Shown in pieces: positions 18,351 to 26,865 of a DNA stretch of 64,000 bases (positions are counted from its first letter, which is position 1; each line of letters opens with the position of its first letter). Origin of the DNA: Sphingobacteriales bacterium TSM_CSM. Lineage in GTDB: Bacteria; Bacteroidota; Bacteroidia; Chitinophagales; UBA2359. The notes beneath the pieces were generated by a model. It was not told the origin of the DNA and did not search any database. It saw only the letters and a list, made by a program, of their open reading frames with translations. The stretch is taken from positions 17,019-81,018 of the forward strand of contig MTCR01000103.1 of NCBI GenBank assembly GCA_002212725.1. The letters are read 5' to 3'. The position numbers were made by a program, and so were the translations under genes.

Positions 18351-19244
18351 ATGGTACGAAGTTATTTTAAAAATCCGGAGCATGAAAAATCGTTTTTTGA
18401 AAACGGTTATCTGTTACTTCCTTTTTTAGAACCCGATGAAGTGGCAGAGTTACAAAGGCTTTACCACCGCTTTATGCCCGGCAACGTGGACGATTTGTAT
18501 GCCAGCACCCTGTTTAACACGGCAGAAGTAAACAGAACGGTAAATGAGTCCATGCGGCAAATTATGAGCCCGGCCACAGCGCGCATTTGCGAAGCAGGTA
18601 AACTGTTGGGCGGTTCATTTTTGGTAAAATCGTCCCGGCATACCACCAACTTGCCACTTCACCAGGATTGGAACATTGTTGAAGAAACCACCTATGCTTC
18701 TGCCATGCTTTGGTGTCCGTTGCAGGATACCACACAAGAAAACGGAACATTGTATGTACTGCCGGGCAGCCACCGGTTTTTCTCCAACTATCGTTCGGGA
18801 GCCATGCCAAGCAGGCGGGTAGCGGTTACGGAGGCACTTCAGACCTATGTAAAAACCATTCCGGTTAAAGCCGGACAGGCGTTAATTTACCACCCCGCCT
18901 TATTTCATGGCTCGCACCCCAATCATTCGGGGCAATTGCGCATAGTAGCAGCAGGTTCTACGGTTCATGCCGATGCACGTTTGGTGTACTATCACCTGAA
19001 CCGGCAAACCAACCACATAGAAATGTATGCCGCCGACAATGATTTTTACCTGAATGTAATACCTTTGCTGGAAGATGGGAAATTGCCGCCCGATGCCGTT
19101 TTACTGCAAACCATAGATGCCGTTTTATTTTATCCCGATGCAGCCGATTTAGCGGCAAAACTAAACCCCAATCATAGCACAGACACCCGCCAACCCCATA
19201 ATTCATTTTGGAATCGACTGAAAACCCTCATCAGCAACCGGTAA
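18351..19244 (+). CDS. PhyH family Fe(II)/2-oxoglutarate dioxygenase
   Basis: A 297-residue PhyH protein. The ATG at 18351 (MVRSYFKNPEHEKSFFENGY) is chosen because the N-terminal helix aligns with the other PhyH starts; the frame extends upstream to a TTG at 18294 without family similarity. It carries HQDWNIVEET (intact HxD), LWCPLQDTTQENGTLYVLPG, distal His in HPALFHGSHPN and Arg in QLRIVAAG. It ends with an Asn/Thr-rich linker and the amphipathic FWNRLKTLISNR. The next gene (methyltransferase) starts 7 nt after its stop, so translation is probably coupled. Confidence 0.9.
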   Translation: MVRSYFKNPEHEKSFFENGYLLLPFLEPDEVAELQRLYHRFMPGNVDDLYASTLFNTAEVNRTVNESMRQIMSPATARICEAGKLLGGSFLVKSSRHTTNLPLHQDWNIVEETTYASAMLWCPLQDTTQENGTLYVLPGSHRFFSNYRSGAMPSRRVAVTEALQTYVKTIPVKAGQALIYHPALFHGSHPNHSGQLRIVAAGSTVHADARLVYYHLNRQTNHIEMYAADNDFYLNVIPLLEDGKLPPDAVLLQTIDAVLFYPDAADLAAKLNPNHSTDTRQPHNSFWNRLKTLISNR

Positions 19245-19251
19245 CAACAGT

Positions 19252-20256
19252 ATGAAAAAAGTATTGCGTTTTTGGTGGACTGTTCCGGTGGTGGTAACGC
19301 TTGTAGTGTCATTGTTCCGTCGGTTATTGCCGGCCGTAAAAAGACAAGAAAAAGGAGCAATTTCCGCTAATGATGAGCCTGAATATGCCGGCGAAAACAA
19401 CGCCTTGTACACCTCTGATGATGTAAAAAATTTTTATAATCAATACACCGGCAAATTTGTGCAGGTATATGGAAAGGTAATACAGGCATTCAGAACTACC
19501 GATATTACCAAACTGCTCGATTACCAAATTGAAAGCATAGGATTAAAACCCGCCCAGACAGTGTTAGACGCCGGGTGTGGGGTAGGAGGGCCGGCCATTT
19601 ATTTTGCCCAGAAAACAGGAGTGCAAATATCGGCGCTCACCATATCCGATGTGCAGGCCGTACAAATGCAGGAAGCAGTAAAACAGGCAGGGCTAACCCA
19701 TAGTATAAGAGTTCAAACCGGCGATTACCACCATTTAGACCGTATTTATCCGCCCGAAAGTTTTGACACAATCTTTTTTCTTGAATCTTTCGGGCATGCC
19801 CACCACCCAAGGCAGGTACTGAACAGTGCATGGAACGTGCTGAAACCGGGTGGCACGCTTTATATTAAAGACCTTTTCAGAAAAATAGCACCATCAGACG
19901 TTTTGCAGAAAAAAATAGACAGCGAAATAACAAAAATAAATGCCGCCTACCGGTATAATATTTCCGATTTATATCAAATTTTGCATCAGGTCCGGCAAAT
20001 CGGGTTTGTAGTAATGCACCTGAAAACGGTTGATATTCCGTTGCACGATTTTGAAAATCTTACTATTTCCAATGATTTTCAGGAACTGACCGGCGTGGGT
20101 AAAATAGACAACTGGGCAGAGTATGTGTTTCCGGTAGAATTTTTTGAACTAAAATGCTATAAACCCCTGCACAGTTTAGACAGAGGACTTGACCGCTATT
20201 TTTTGCAAAACCTGTTTCATATACAGGTAAACAACCGCAACCCACATGAGTTGTAG
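19252..20256 (+). CDS. Membrane-anchored SAM-dependent class I methyltransferase
   Basis: A 334-residue protein. Residues 1-30 form an N-terminal membrane helix with flanking basic residues (FWWTVPVVVTLVVSLFRRLL). The catalytic domain starts near residue 80, with SAM motif I VLDAGCGVGGPAIYFA (104-119), motif II region SFDTIFFLESFGHAHH and post-motif LKPGGTLYIKDLF. The pattern resembles tocopherol/sterol/ubiquinone-type C- and O-methyltransferases, which act on lipids, but the substrate cannot be fixed. The anchor and its position inside the exporter/PhyH operon suggest that it modifies the same membrane-associated product. It sits between PhyH (7 nt) and the exporter ATPase (14 nt). Confidence 0.88.
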   Translation: MKKVLRFWWTVPVVVTLVVSLFRRLLPAVKRQEKGAISANDEPEYAGENNALYTSDDVKNFYNQYTGKFVQVYGKVIQAFRTTDITKLLDYQIESIGLKPAQTVLDAGCGVGGPAIYFAQKTGVQISALTISDVQAVQMQEAVKQAGLTHSIRVQTGDYHHLDRIYPPESFDTIFFLESFGHAHHPRQVLNSAWNVLKPGGTLYIKDLFRKIAPSDVLQKKIDSEITKINAAYRYNISDLYQILHQVRQIGFVVMHLKTVDIPLHDFENLTISNDFQELTGVGKIDNWAEYVFPVEFFELKCYKPLHSLDRGLDRYFLQNLFHIQVNNRNPHEL

Positions 20257-20270
20257 GCTAAAAAGCATGT

Positions 20271-21548
20271 ATGAAGGAACGAATTTTGATAGCCGAAGAA
20301 ATTAGCAAAACATACTTGAAAGACGACCGTACACAGTCTTTCTGGGCAAGTGCGGCATTGGGGAAGTTGTTTGGACAAAACAAACCGGCACCAACAACCA
20401 ACACTTTTGAAGCCCTGCACAACATAAGTTTTACCTTACCGGAATGCAGTGTTTTGGGCATTATAGGCCGCAACGGGGCAGGCAAGAGCACGCTGCTGCA
20501 AGTGTTAAGCGGCATAGTAGCGCCCACAAAAGGTAATGTATGGTATAACGGCCGGATAGCAGCAGTTTTAGATGTGGGTACCGGTTTTCATCCCGATTTA
20601 AGCGGGCGGGAGAACATCTATTTCAGTGGCGCCTTGTGGGGCATGGACAAGCGTTTGGTAAATAGCCGTTTTGATGCAATAGTAGATTTCAGCGGCATAG
20701 CAGCTTTTATTGATACGCCGGTTAAGCATTATTCAAGCGGCATGTATGTTCGGTTGGCGTTTTCGGTTCTGGCATTTTTAGATGCCGATATTTTATTGTT
20801 TGATGAGGTGCTGGCGGTGGGTGATATGCAGTTCAGGCTTAAAATATTTGAACGGATAAAGGAAATTACCCGCTTAGGAGCAGTGGTGATAATGGCCAGC
20901 CATGATATGTGGCAGATAAACCAGTTGTGCAACCGGTGTATTTGGCTCCACAAAGGTAAAATGCTGGCTGATGGCACTCCAAATGCAGTGACAGAGAAGT
21001 ATATTGAGAGCTACTGGCTGGAAGCAATGGGATATGCACCCGATGCCCAGGTAAGCGGAAACATGGTCAACCCCCTTACAATAAGAACCTGGCCCGAAGC
21101 AGAACAGCCGGGTAATGCAGTGTTGCGGTTGAGCAGGGCACAAATTATGGTTGAGGGTTTGCCTCAAAGCGTACCAATTTACATGAATACCGGCTTTTAC
21201 TTTGAAATAGCTTACACCAAGTTACAAAGCGGCTTTCCTACCAATTTTTACCTTACTGTTTTTCATATATCCGGAAATCCTGCGCTATCAACCGTAAACC
21301 AGCTGGAGGCAATTGATTCGGAAACCGGCTCTTATGTGCTGCGTTGCTATTTTCCGCCCAATTTATTTAACCACGGATTGTACTATATTGACCTTTGGGC
21401 GGGAGAATCTACCATGCAATACCTGCTTCATTTTCCAAAAGTCGTTTTTTTTCAGGTTCTATGTTTGCCCGAATTAGAGTTATCGGTTTCGCGCGATGTA
21501 CATGCCCATATAAGGCCGATATTTGAATGGCAATGGAAACGGGACTAA
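20271..21548 (+). CDS. ABC exporter ATPase with Wzt-type C-terminal domain
   Basis: A 425-residue ATPase of the polysaccharide/teichoic acid ABC exporter family. Walker A GRNGAGKST (66-74), signature YSSGM (154-158), Walker B ILLFDEVLAVGD (174-185) and H-loop His211 are intact. Residues about 270-425 form a beta-rich C-terminal extension as in Wzt proteins, where such domains bind the completed, end-modified glycan before export. It partners the permease at 13165, from which it is separated by the PhyH and methyltransferase genes. If the Wzt analogy holds, its C-terminal domain would read the modification made by these enzymes (inference). Confidence 0.9.
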   Translation: MKERILIAEEISKTYLKDDRTQSFWASAALGKLFGQNKPAPTTNTFEALHNISFTLPECSVLGIIGRNGAGKSTLLQVLSGIVAPTKGNVWYNGRIAAVLDVGTGFHPDLSGRENIYFSGALWGMDKRLVNSRFDAIVDFSGIAAFIDTPVKHYSSGMYVRLAFSVLAFLDADILLFDEVLAVGDMQFRLKIFERIKEITRLGAVVIMASHDMWQINQLCNRCIWLHKGKMLADGTPNAVTEKYIESYWLEAMGYAPDAQVSGNMVNPLTIRTWPEAEQPGNAVLRLSRAQIMVEGLPQSVPIYMNTGFYFEIAYTKLQSGFPTNFYLTVFHISGNPALSTVNQLEAIDSETGSYVLRCYFPPNLFNHGLYYIDLWAGESTMQYLLHFPKVVFFQVLCLPELELSVSRDVHAHIRPIFEWQWKRD

Positions 21549-21562
21549 AATAGACTGCCCTT

Positions 21563-22477
21563 TTACAGCAACATTCTGAACCTGATAAATTTGAATATAT
21601 TATCAGCCATAACCAATAATAACGGCAGGTGATACAGAAGTACAGGGGTGCGGTCATTGGCAAATACTATGAAGCCCATAAAAAACGCCACTACCGGCCA
21701 ATTTATAAAGCCGGTTTGGAGGTAAAAGAGCAGGCAGTTTGCAACAAGCAACAAAAGCAAAATAACCCGCGTTGCGCTAAAACCCAGCACCACAGGCAAG
21801 GTTTGCACACCGTGCAACGAATCGGAGCGAACATCTTTAAAATCCCAGATAATTTCGCCCATCAATACAAAAAGCAGGAAATAATAGTTTTGAATGAGCA
21901 GATACCCCACAGGTTGCTCCACCCCTTGGTAATAATGCAGAATAACCACCACCGGCAAAGTCCAGATGAATAATGCCGAAAACAGGTTTTTTACCAAAAA
22001 CAGGTTTTTAACTCTGATACCTTTTTTATTTAGCGGCAAGGTGTATAAAAAAGTAACCGGAATAAAAAACAGATAGGGCAGGAGCGGCTCCCGGTAAACG
22101 GACAAAATGCCTGCAGGCACTAAACACAATACCACCGAACCATACAACCCCCACCGGGCTTGTTTAGTTGTGAGCGCATCGTTTACCTGCGTTATTTGGT
22201 CTTTGATATGGTCATAAGCGCGGTCAAAAATATATAAGGCAAGATTCCAAAAGGCGAAGGACAGCAGCACGTGCAGTTTTATGGGGGCTGACTGCTGGTT
22301 TAAATAGTAATAAATTATGTTGTGATAAAGAAAAAAGCAGATAATGCCAATGTGTAGCCGTGTTTTAAAAAATGCATACCATAATTGGATAGCTTTTTTA
22401 GCAGTCTTTGTTTGCAAAAGTTGGGTAATTTGTATAAAAACCGGCTGCATGATGCCTATAATTGTATATTTGAGCAT
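21563..22477 (-). CDS. UbiA-family prenyltransferase-like membrane protein
   Basis: A 304-residue protein with about eight membrane segments. It carries two Asp-rich motifs of the UbiA superfamily: NLALYIFDRAYDHIKD (first, D85xxxD89) and IIWDFKDVRSDSLHGVQTLP (second). UbiA enzymes transfer an isoprenyl chain from its diphosphate to an acceptor, using Mg2+ bound by these Asp residues. The first motif is FDRAYD rather than the commonest NDxxD, so the substrate class is uncertain. It converges with the exporter ATPase (14-nt gap) and diverges from the lipase-maturation-factor-like gene. A second UbiA-like gene lies at 27613. Confidence 0.82.
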   Translation of the reverse strand: MLKYTIIGIMQPVFIQITQLLQTKTAKKAIQLWYAFFKTRLHIGIICFFLYHNIIYYYLNQQSAPIKLHVLLSFAFWNLALYIFDRAYDHIKDQITQVNDALTTKQARWGLYGSVVLCLVPAGILSVYREPLLPYLFFIPVTFLYTLPLNKKGIRVKNLFLVKNLFSALFIWTLPVVVILHYYQGVEQPVGYLLIQNYYFLLFVLMGEIIWDFKDVRSDSLHGVQTLPVVLGFSATRVILLLLLVANCLLFYLQTGFINWPVVAFFMGFIVFANDRTPVLLYHLPLLLVMADNIFKFIRFRMLL

Positions 22478-22544
22478 AGAAAGCGAAAAATAGACAAAAA
22501 GTGGGTTTTAAGTTAGTAGCACGAAGCCTTTTTTAACAAACGCT

Positions 22545-22552
22545 TACTTTTG
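22545..22552 (+). promoter_or_regulatory. -7 box directly abutting start codon
   Basis: TACTTTTG ends 5 nt before the ATG at 22558. With the usual spacing the transcript would begin at or within 3 nt of the start codon, giving a leaderless mRNA. No clear -33 TTTG is seen. Confidence 0.5.
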
Positions 22553-22557
22553 CAAAA

Positions 22558-24234
22558 ATGCCCGAAAATATAGCCCTGTTGTTTACTAAACTAAAAGCGC
22601 CGGCACCCGTAGGCTGCATTGCTCCCTGGTTTATTAGAGCAATGGGGGTTATTTATCTGGTTGCTTTGGTGCCTTTTTTGTTTCAGTACCAAGGTTTATG
22701 GGGGCAAAACGGGTTATTGCCTGCCGCAAAACTTTTACAAACGGCTTTTAATTCCGAAGGGTGGTATGCCCTGCTGCATTTTCCAAGTTTGCTGTGGCTG
22801 TATCCTTGCTCTGATGTTATGCTGCTTGTTATTATAGCAGGCGGTTGTGCAGGCGCATTGGGCATGTTGTGTTATGTTGCGCCACACTGGAGCGCATTGC
22901 TTGCCTGGGGTTGCTTTGTATCTGTTACTACTGTTGGCGGCGATTTTTCAGTTATTATTATTGACCTGTTTTTAGCCGAAACCGGTTTTTTAACCGTTTT
23001 ACTGGCATTTTGCCTGCGTTACTTTGGTTATGTGCCGGTGTTGCCGGCATTTTTGCTCAGGTTGCTGTTGTTCAGGCTTTGGTTTTCAATGGGCATGGTA
23101 AAATTTTACTTCCCGGGCGAAAGCTGGCGGAATTTTACTTTTTTCGATTACTTTTTTCCTTTTCAACCCATGCCAACGCCGTTGGCGTGGTATTTTCACA
23201 AGCTGCCTGTTTTCTGGTTTAAATTTACCATTGTCGCAACTTTTATTGTAGAAATGATTGTGCCGTTTTTCGTTTTTTTCGGCCGTGTTTGGCGCTATGT
23301 TGCTGTAGCCTGTTTTACGGCAATTTCGGTGTTAATTATGCTGTCGGGAAATTATGGCTATTTCAACATATTATCAATAGTGCTAAGTTTGCTGCTGCTG
23401 CAAGATGACGATTCTATTTTCGGACATAAAAGCGAGTTGGCACAACCGGCTAAAAATCCCTCCTCAAACTTAACCCGACTGATTTGGGTGCTTGTGTTGT
23501 GTTTGGGCTTATTTTCGGGTAGTATGCAGGTTGTTTACACCGCCTGGTTATTTTCACCAAATGTATGCAACCCTCAAAACCACCTGTGTTATCCTTTTTA
23601 CTTTGAGGCTGCCAACCGCCTGCCGCCTCCCTTTGGCTGGGTGAACCGCCTGTACCGTATAGCCGCCAATTTTCGCCTGTCAAACCCCTACGGTGTTTTT
23701 AAAGATATTAACCGTTTCAGGGTAGAGCTTAGGTTTGAGGGCAGTTATGACGGCATTAACTGGCAACCGTATGAGTTTAAGTATGTGCCATCGGGTTATA
23801 CACAGGCTTTAAAGTGGTTCGCCCCCTATTATCCTCGTTTAGACCATGTTATGTATTACGAAACGATTGGAGTTGGCGCTTATAATGCCAATCCGTTGCC
23901 TCCTTTCAGGACGCCGCAAAATCCGCTCAACCCATACTATACGCCCGATAATGCATGGATTTGTAATTTTGTGGCTGCTCTCCGGAATAACACATACCCG
24001 GTAACCGGTTTATTGCAGCACAACCCCTTTGCTGCCCACAAACCTGCATTTGTAAGGGTTCGGGCATACGCACTGCGGTTTACCACCAATTCCGAAATGC
24101 AGCAAACAGGCCGGTGGTGGCAGGAAAAATACCTGTTTACCGCCTACAATACAGCCGATGACAGACCGTGTAAACCTTTAACCAACCTGCAAAACCTGTA
24201 TGACCGATACCTTCGGGGCGAATTTAATTTTTAA
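22558..24234 (+). CDS. Lipase maturation factor family-like membrane protein
   Basis: A 558-residue inner-membrane protein with about nine hydrophobic segments, then a periplasmic C-terminal domain. It shows typical lipase-maturation-factor features: LFRLWFSMGMVKFYFPGESW, NYGYFNILSIVLSLLLLQDD, the WQPYEFKYVPSGYT strand, PRLDHVMYYE and the C-terminal RVRAYALRFTTNSE / TGRWWQEKYLF. LMF proteins assist folding of dimeric lipases in animals; the role of bacterial members is not established. It probably heads a five-gene plus-strand run (to 27501), with the next ATG 5 nt after its stop. Confidence 0.85.
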   Translation: MPENIALLFTKLKAPAPVGCIAPWFIRAMGVIYLVALVPFLFQYQGLWGQNGLLPAAKLLQTAFNSEGWYALLHFPSLLWLYPCSDVMLLVIIAGGCAGALGMLCYVAPHWSALLAWGCFVSVTTVGGDFSVIIIDLFLAETGFLTVLLAFCLRYFGYVPVLPAFLLRLLLFRLWFSMGMVKFYFPGESWRNFTFFDYFFPFQPMPTPLAWYFHKLPVFWFKFTIVATFIVEMIVPFFVFFGRVWRYVAVACFTAISVLIMLSGNYGYFNILSIVLSLLLLQDDDSIFGHKSELAQPAKNPSSNLTRLIWVLVLCLGLFSGSMQVVYTAWLFSPNVCNPQNHLCYPFYFEAANRLPPPFGWVNRLYRIAANFRLSNPYGVFKDINRFRVELRFEGSYDGINWQPYEFKYVPSGYTQALKWFAPYYPRLDHVMYYETIGVGAYNANPLPPFRTPQNPLNPYYTPDNAWICNFVAALRNNTYPVTGLLQHNPFAAHKPAFVRVRAYALRFTTNSEMQQTGRWWQEKYLFTAYNTADDRPCKPLTNLQNLYDRYLRGEFNF

Positions 24235-24239
24235 AGCAA

Positions 24240-24785
24240 ATGAAAACAATTAAGCAAAAGTTAATCTTGTTGGCTGTTTTAATGGAGATGCTGTTTGCCT
24301 GCAACAACAGCGGTACCGGTAATGTAAGCAATAGCAGTATGCCCGGAAAAGGTCATTTTGTTTCTGATACTTTGGCAATTGCGAATAACAAAAACGTAGT
24401 AAGGCAACTGCATGAGGAAGTATGGAGCAAAGGTAAAATTAACCTTATTGATGCCCTTTATAATGCCAACATGGTTTGCCATGTGCCATTAGACAGCCCC
24501 TGGACAACAATTGAACGCCTTAAACAAGTTGTTATCAATCACAGGGCTGCATTTCCCGACTGGAAGGAGGAAATTACCCGCTTAATTGCTGAAGAGGATT
24601 GGGTGGTATCAAAATACCGGGTTAGCGGAACCCAAAAAGGCATATTTTGGGATATTGCACCATCGGGCAATGCCATTGCTATGGAGGAAGTGGTTGTTTT
24701 CAGGTTTGAAAACGGTAAAATTGCAGAACAATGGTCGTATCCAAATTTGTATGAATACAGAAGGCAATTGCTTAATGGTAAATGA
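24240..24785 (+). CDS. SnoaL-like (ester cyclase-type) lipoprotein
   Basis: A 181-residue protein with a lipoprotein signal (lipobox LFAC near residue 21). It has an NTF2/SnoaL-like alpha+beta barrel: LHEEVWSKGKINLIDALY, then VCHVPLDSPWTTIERLKQVV, AFPDWKEEITRLIAEEDWVV, SKYRVSGTQKG, and FRFENGKIAEQWSYPN. The His and Asp positions used by polyketide cyclases fall in this pattern, but activity cannot be inferred. The lipid anchor puts it in the periplasm or outer membrane, away from cytoplasmic tailoring enzymes. Its stop overlaps the next start by 4 nt (ATGA), so the WD40 gene is translationally coupled. Confidence 0.83.
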   Translation: MKTIKQKLILLAVLMEMLFACNNSGTGNVSNSSMPGKGHFVSDTLAIANNKNVVRQLHEEVWSKGKINLIDALYNANMVCHVPLDSPWTTIERLKQVVINHRAAFPDWKEEITRLIAEEDWVVSKYRVSGTQKGIFWDIAPSGNAIAMEEVVVFRFENGKIAEQWSYPNLYEYRRQLLNGK

Positions 24786-25855
24786 AAAGCAGAGCTATGA
24801 AGAAAAGTTATTTGGCAAAAGCCGTTTTGTTTTACCTGATTCTTCTTTTTTGGTTTTACCTGTTGCAAAACTGCCGGCAAAGGAGCAGTCAGGTGCCAAC
24901 CGGCGAAGAAACAGCTGTTGCAGTGCATGACACATCGGAAAACCCGGTTTATAACCTATGGACACCATACGGGGTTTATGCCGCTTTTTACTCGCCCGAT
25001 GGCAGGCATATTGCTGTTGGTGGCGCTACAGGCCTCATAGAATTATGGGATGCCGCCACTTTTGAAACCCTGTGTCAGATGCATGGGCATACCCGGTCAG
25101 CCAATACCACCCTGTTTAGCCCCGATGGAAAGTATATAATTTCGGGCAGTGGCGACAGTACGGTAAGAATTTGGGAGGTGCAGAACTGCCGCTTAACAGC
25201 CACATTGCCCCAACATTACAACGAAACCTACACCACTCTTTACAGCAATTCGGGTAAACTATTTGCTTCTACAGGTGCCGATTCCACCGTCATAATCTGG
25301 AATGCCCAAACCCAAAAGCCCATATCACAACTTACCGGACATGCCGGCGCTGTTTATTTTGCCTGGTTTTCCGGCAATGAAGAATACATTGTTACCGGTT
25401 CCCGCGACGGGCAGGTTATTTTATGGAACGTTCAAACAGGAAAACCGGTGCGCACCTACAGCGGGCATACCGGCGCTGTTTATTGTGTGGTAATGAGCGC
25501 CAACGACAGCCTGATAATATCGGGCAGCGGCGATGGTACAGCCAAACTTTGGGAAACAAATTCGGGTAAAAACCTGCAAACTTACTATGGTGCCCAAGAT
25601 AAAATTCTGGTAGCCATGTTCAGCCCCGATGAGCAATCGGTCATAGCATCGAGCGGCGATACTTTTATAAGGCAATGGGATACCAAAACAGGAGCGCTGC
25701 AACAGGTTTTTTCGGGACACAAAGGCATAGTCTGCACCATACATAACAGCCCCGATGGTAAACGGTTGCTTTCGGGTGGCATGGACGGTACGGTTAAGGA
25801 ATGGAGCCTGGATAATGCAAAATTATTGCGAAGTAAAACTCTTTACCAAAAATAG
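24782..25855 (+). CDS. Exported seven-bladed WD40 repeat protein
   Basis: A 357-residue protein. An N-terminal hydrophobic segment (AVLFYLILLFWFYLLQNC) anchors or exports it; the Cys is in a poor lipobox. From residue about 60 there are seven repeats of about 41 residues, each with an SPDG/GH start and a terminal W-x motif: LWDAATF, IWEVQNC, IWNAQTQ, LWNVQTG, LWETNSG, QWDTKTG, EWSLDNA. This gives a closed seven-bladed propeller, a protein-interaction scaffold with no catalytic role expected. It is coupled to the SnoaL-like lipoprotein by an ATGA overlap. A sixth PhyH domain gene follows. Confidence 0.9.
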   Translation: MKSRAMKKSYLAKAVLFYLILLFWFYLLQNCRQRSSQVPTGEETAVAVHDTSENPVYNLWTPYGVYAAFYSPDGRHIAVGGATGLIELWDAATFETLCQMHGHTRSANTTLFSPDGKYIISGSGDSTVRIWEVQNCRLTATLPQHYNETYTTLYSNSGKLFASTGADSTVIIWNAQTQKPISQLTGHAGAVYFAWFSGNEEYIVTGSRDGQVILWNVQTGKPVRTYSGHTGAVYCVVMSANDSLIISGSGDGTAKLWETNSGKNLQTYYGAQDKILVAMFSPDEQSVIASSGDTFIRQWDTKTGALQQVFSGHKGIVCTIHNSPDGKRLLSGGMDGTVKEWSLDNAKLLRSKTLYQK

Positions 25856-25898
25856 CCTATATTTGCAAAGAACCGGCAATTTCAAATCCTCTCAACTC

Positions 25899-26840
25899 AT
25901 GAACCGTGTATTTTGTGACGACCTGCTGCAACGCCAGTTTGAAACCGACGGATACGTGGTGGTGCCACAGTTTTTAAATGCTGCCGAAGTGCAAAACCTG
26001 TTAACTGCTTACCACAAACCTGACGGCAATATTAACGGTAAGTTTCACCGCACCCTGCAGTTTCAAAGTGTAGCATACAAAAAAGACCTGAGCATAGCTG
26101 TCAAGGAGTTGGTAACCCCCAAAGCGCTCAATCTGCTGCAAGATTACCGCTACCTTTTATCTTCGTTTATGGTGAAAGAGCCTGAAGCTGATAATGCTTT
26201 TGAACTGCACCAAAACTGGAATTTTGTGGAAGAGGACAAGTATCATTCGGTAGTATTTTGGGTTCCGTTAGTAGATACCGATGCAAAAAACGGCGCTATG
26301 TATGTGGTAAAGGGGTCGAACAGGCTATTGCCGACTTACCGGGGCGGACCCAATATTCCTTCGGTTTTTGAAGCGGTAATACCTTATATAAAGGAACACT
26401 ACCTTACCATTATTCCTCTTAAAGCAGGCGACGCCATTATTTTTGATGACGCTTTGCTGCATTACACCTCTTCCAACCAAAGCAGCAACACCCGGTATGC
26501 CATTGCACAGGTTATGATACCCCGGGTTGCCCGCCCCATACACTACTACCAATCGGCCGAAAATACAGGTAAAAAAATTGAGGTGTTTGAAATTGACGAT
26601 GATTTTTACCTATACTACTATAACCGCTACCCGCTTGGCGACTATCCTGCCGATTGCCGGCAAATTGGAACTATTCCCTGTAGCTCCAAACCTTTAACAA
26701 TAAACCAGTTTGAGTCTCTGTATCATAAAACAGCATTAACACCCGAAAAACAAAGAAGTGTGTCTGTCACAGATGTGAAGCGTTTTTTTGTAAAAGTAGG
26801 CCAAAAAATTGGAAATGCCATTTTTAACAGCGCTCATTAA
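25899..26840 (+). CDS. PhyH family protein with HQN variant metal motif
   Basis: A 313-residue PhyH-domain protein. The ATG at 25899 is used because upstream in-frame codons overlap the WD40 gene; a TATATTTG box at 25858-25865 lies 33 nt before it. It opens FETDGYVVVPQFLNAAEV. The expected HxD is HQN (104-106), the same change as in domain 1 of the tandem protein at 14031. The distal His (DDALLHYTSSN) and Arg (TRYAIAQVMIPR) are kept. It also shares with that domain a C-terminal block (IHYYQSAENTGKKIEVFEID), so the two form one subfamily. It ends in an amphipathic helix, FFVKVGQKIGNAIF. Activity is uncertain: Asn may still bind iron weakly or the protein may be non-oxidative. Confidence 0.87.
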   Translation: MNRVFCDDLLQRQFETDGYVVVPQFLNAAEVQNLLTAYHKPDGNINGKFHRTLQFQSVAYKKDLSIAVKELVTPKALNLLQDYRYLLSSFMVKEPEADNAFELHQNWNFVEEDKYHSVVFWVPLVDTDAKNGAMYVVKGSNRLLPTYRGGPNIPSVFEAVIPYIKEHYLTIIPLKAGDAIIFDDALLHYTSSNQSSNTRYAIAQVMIPRVARPIHYYQSAENTGKKIEVFEIDDDFYLYYYNRYPLGDYPADCRQIGTIPCSSKPLTINQFESLYHKTALTPEKQRSVSVTDVKRFFVKVGQKIGNAIFNSAH

Positions 26841-26865
26841 ATACAATAATGTAAACTTATGCAAA

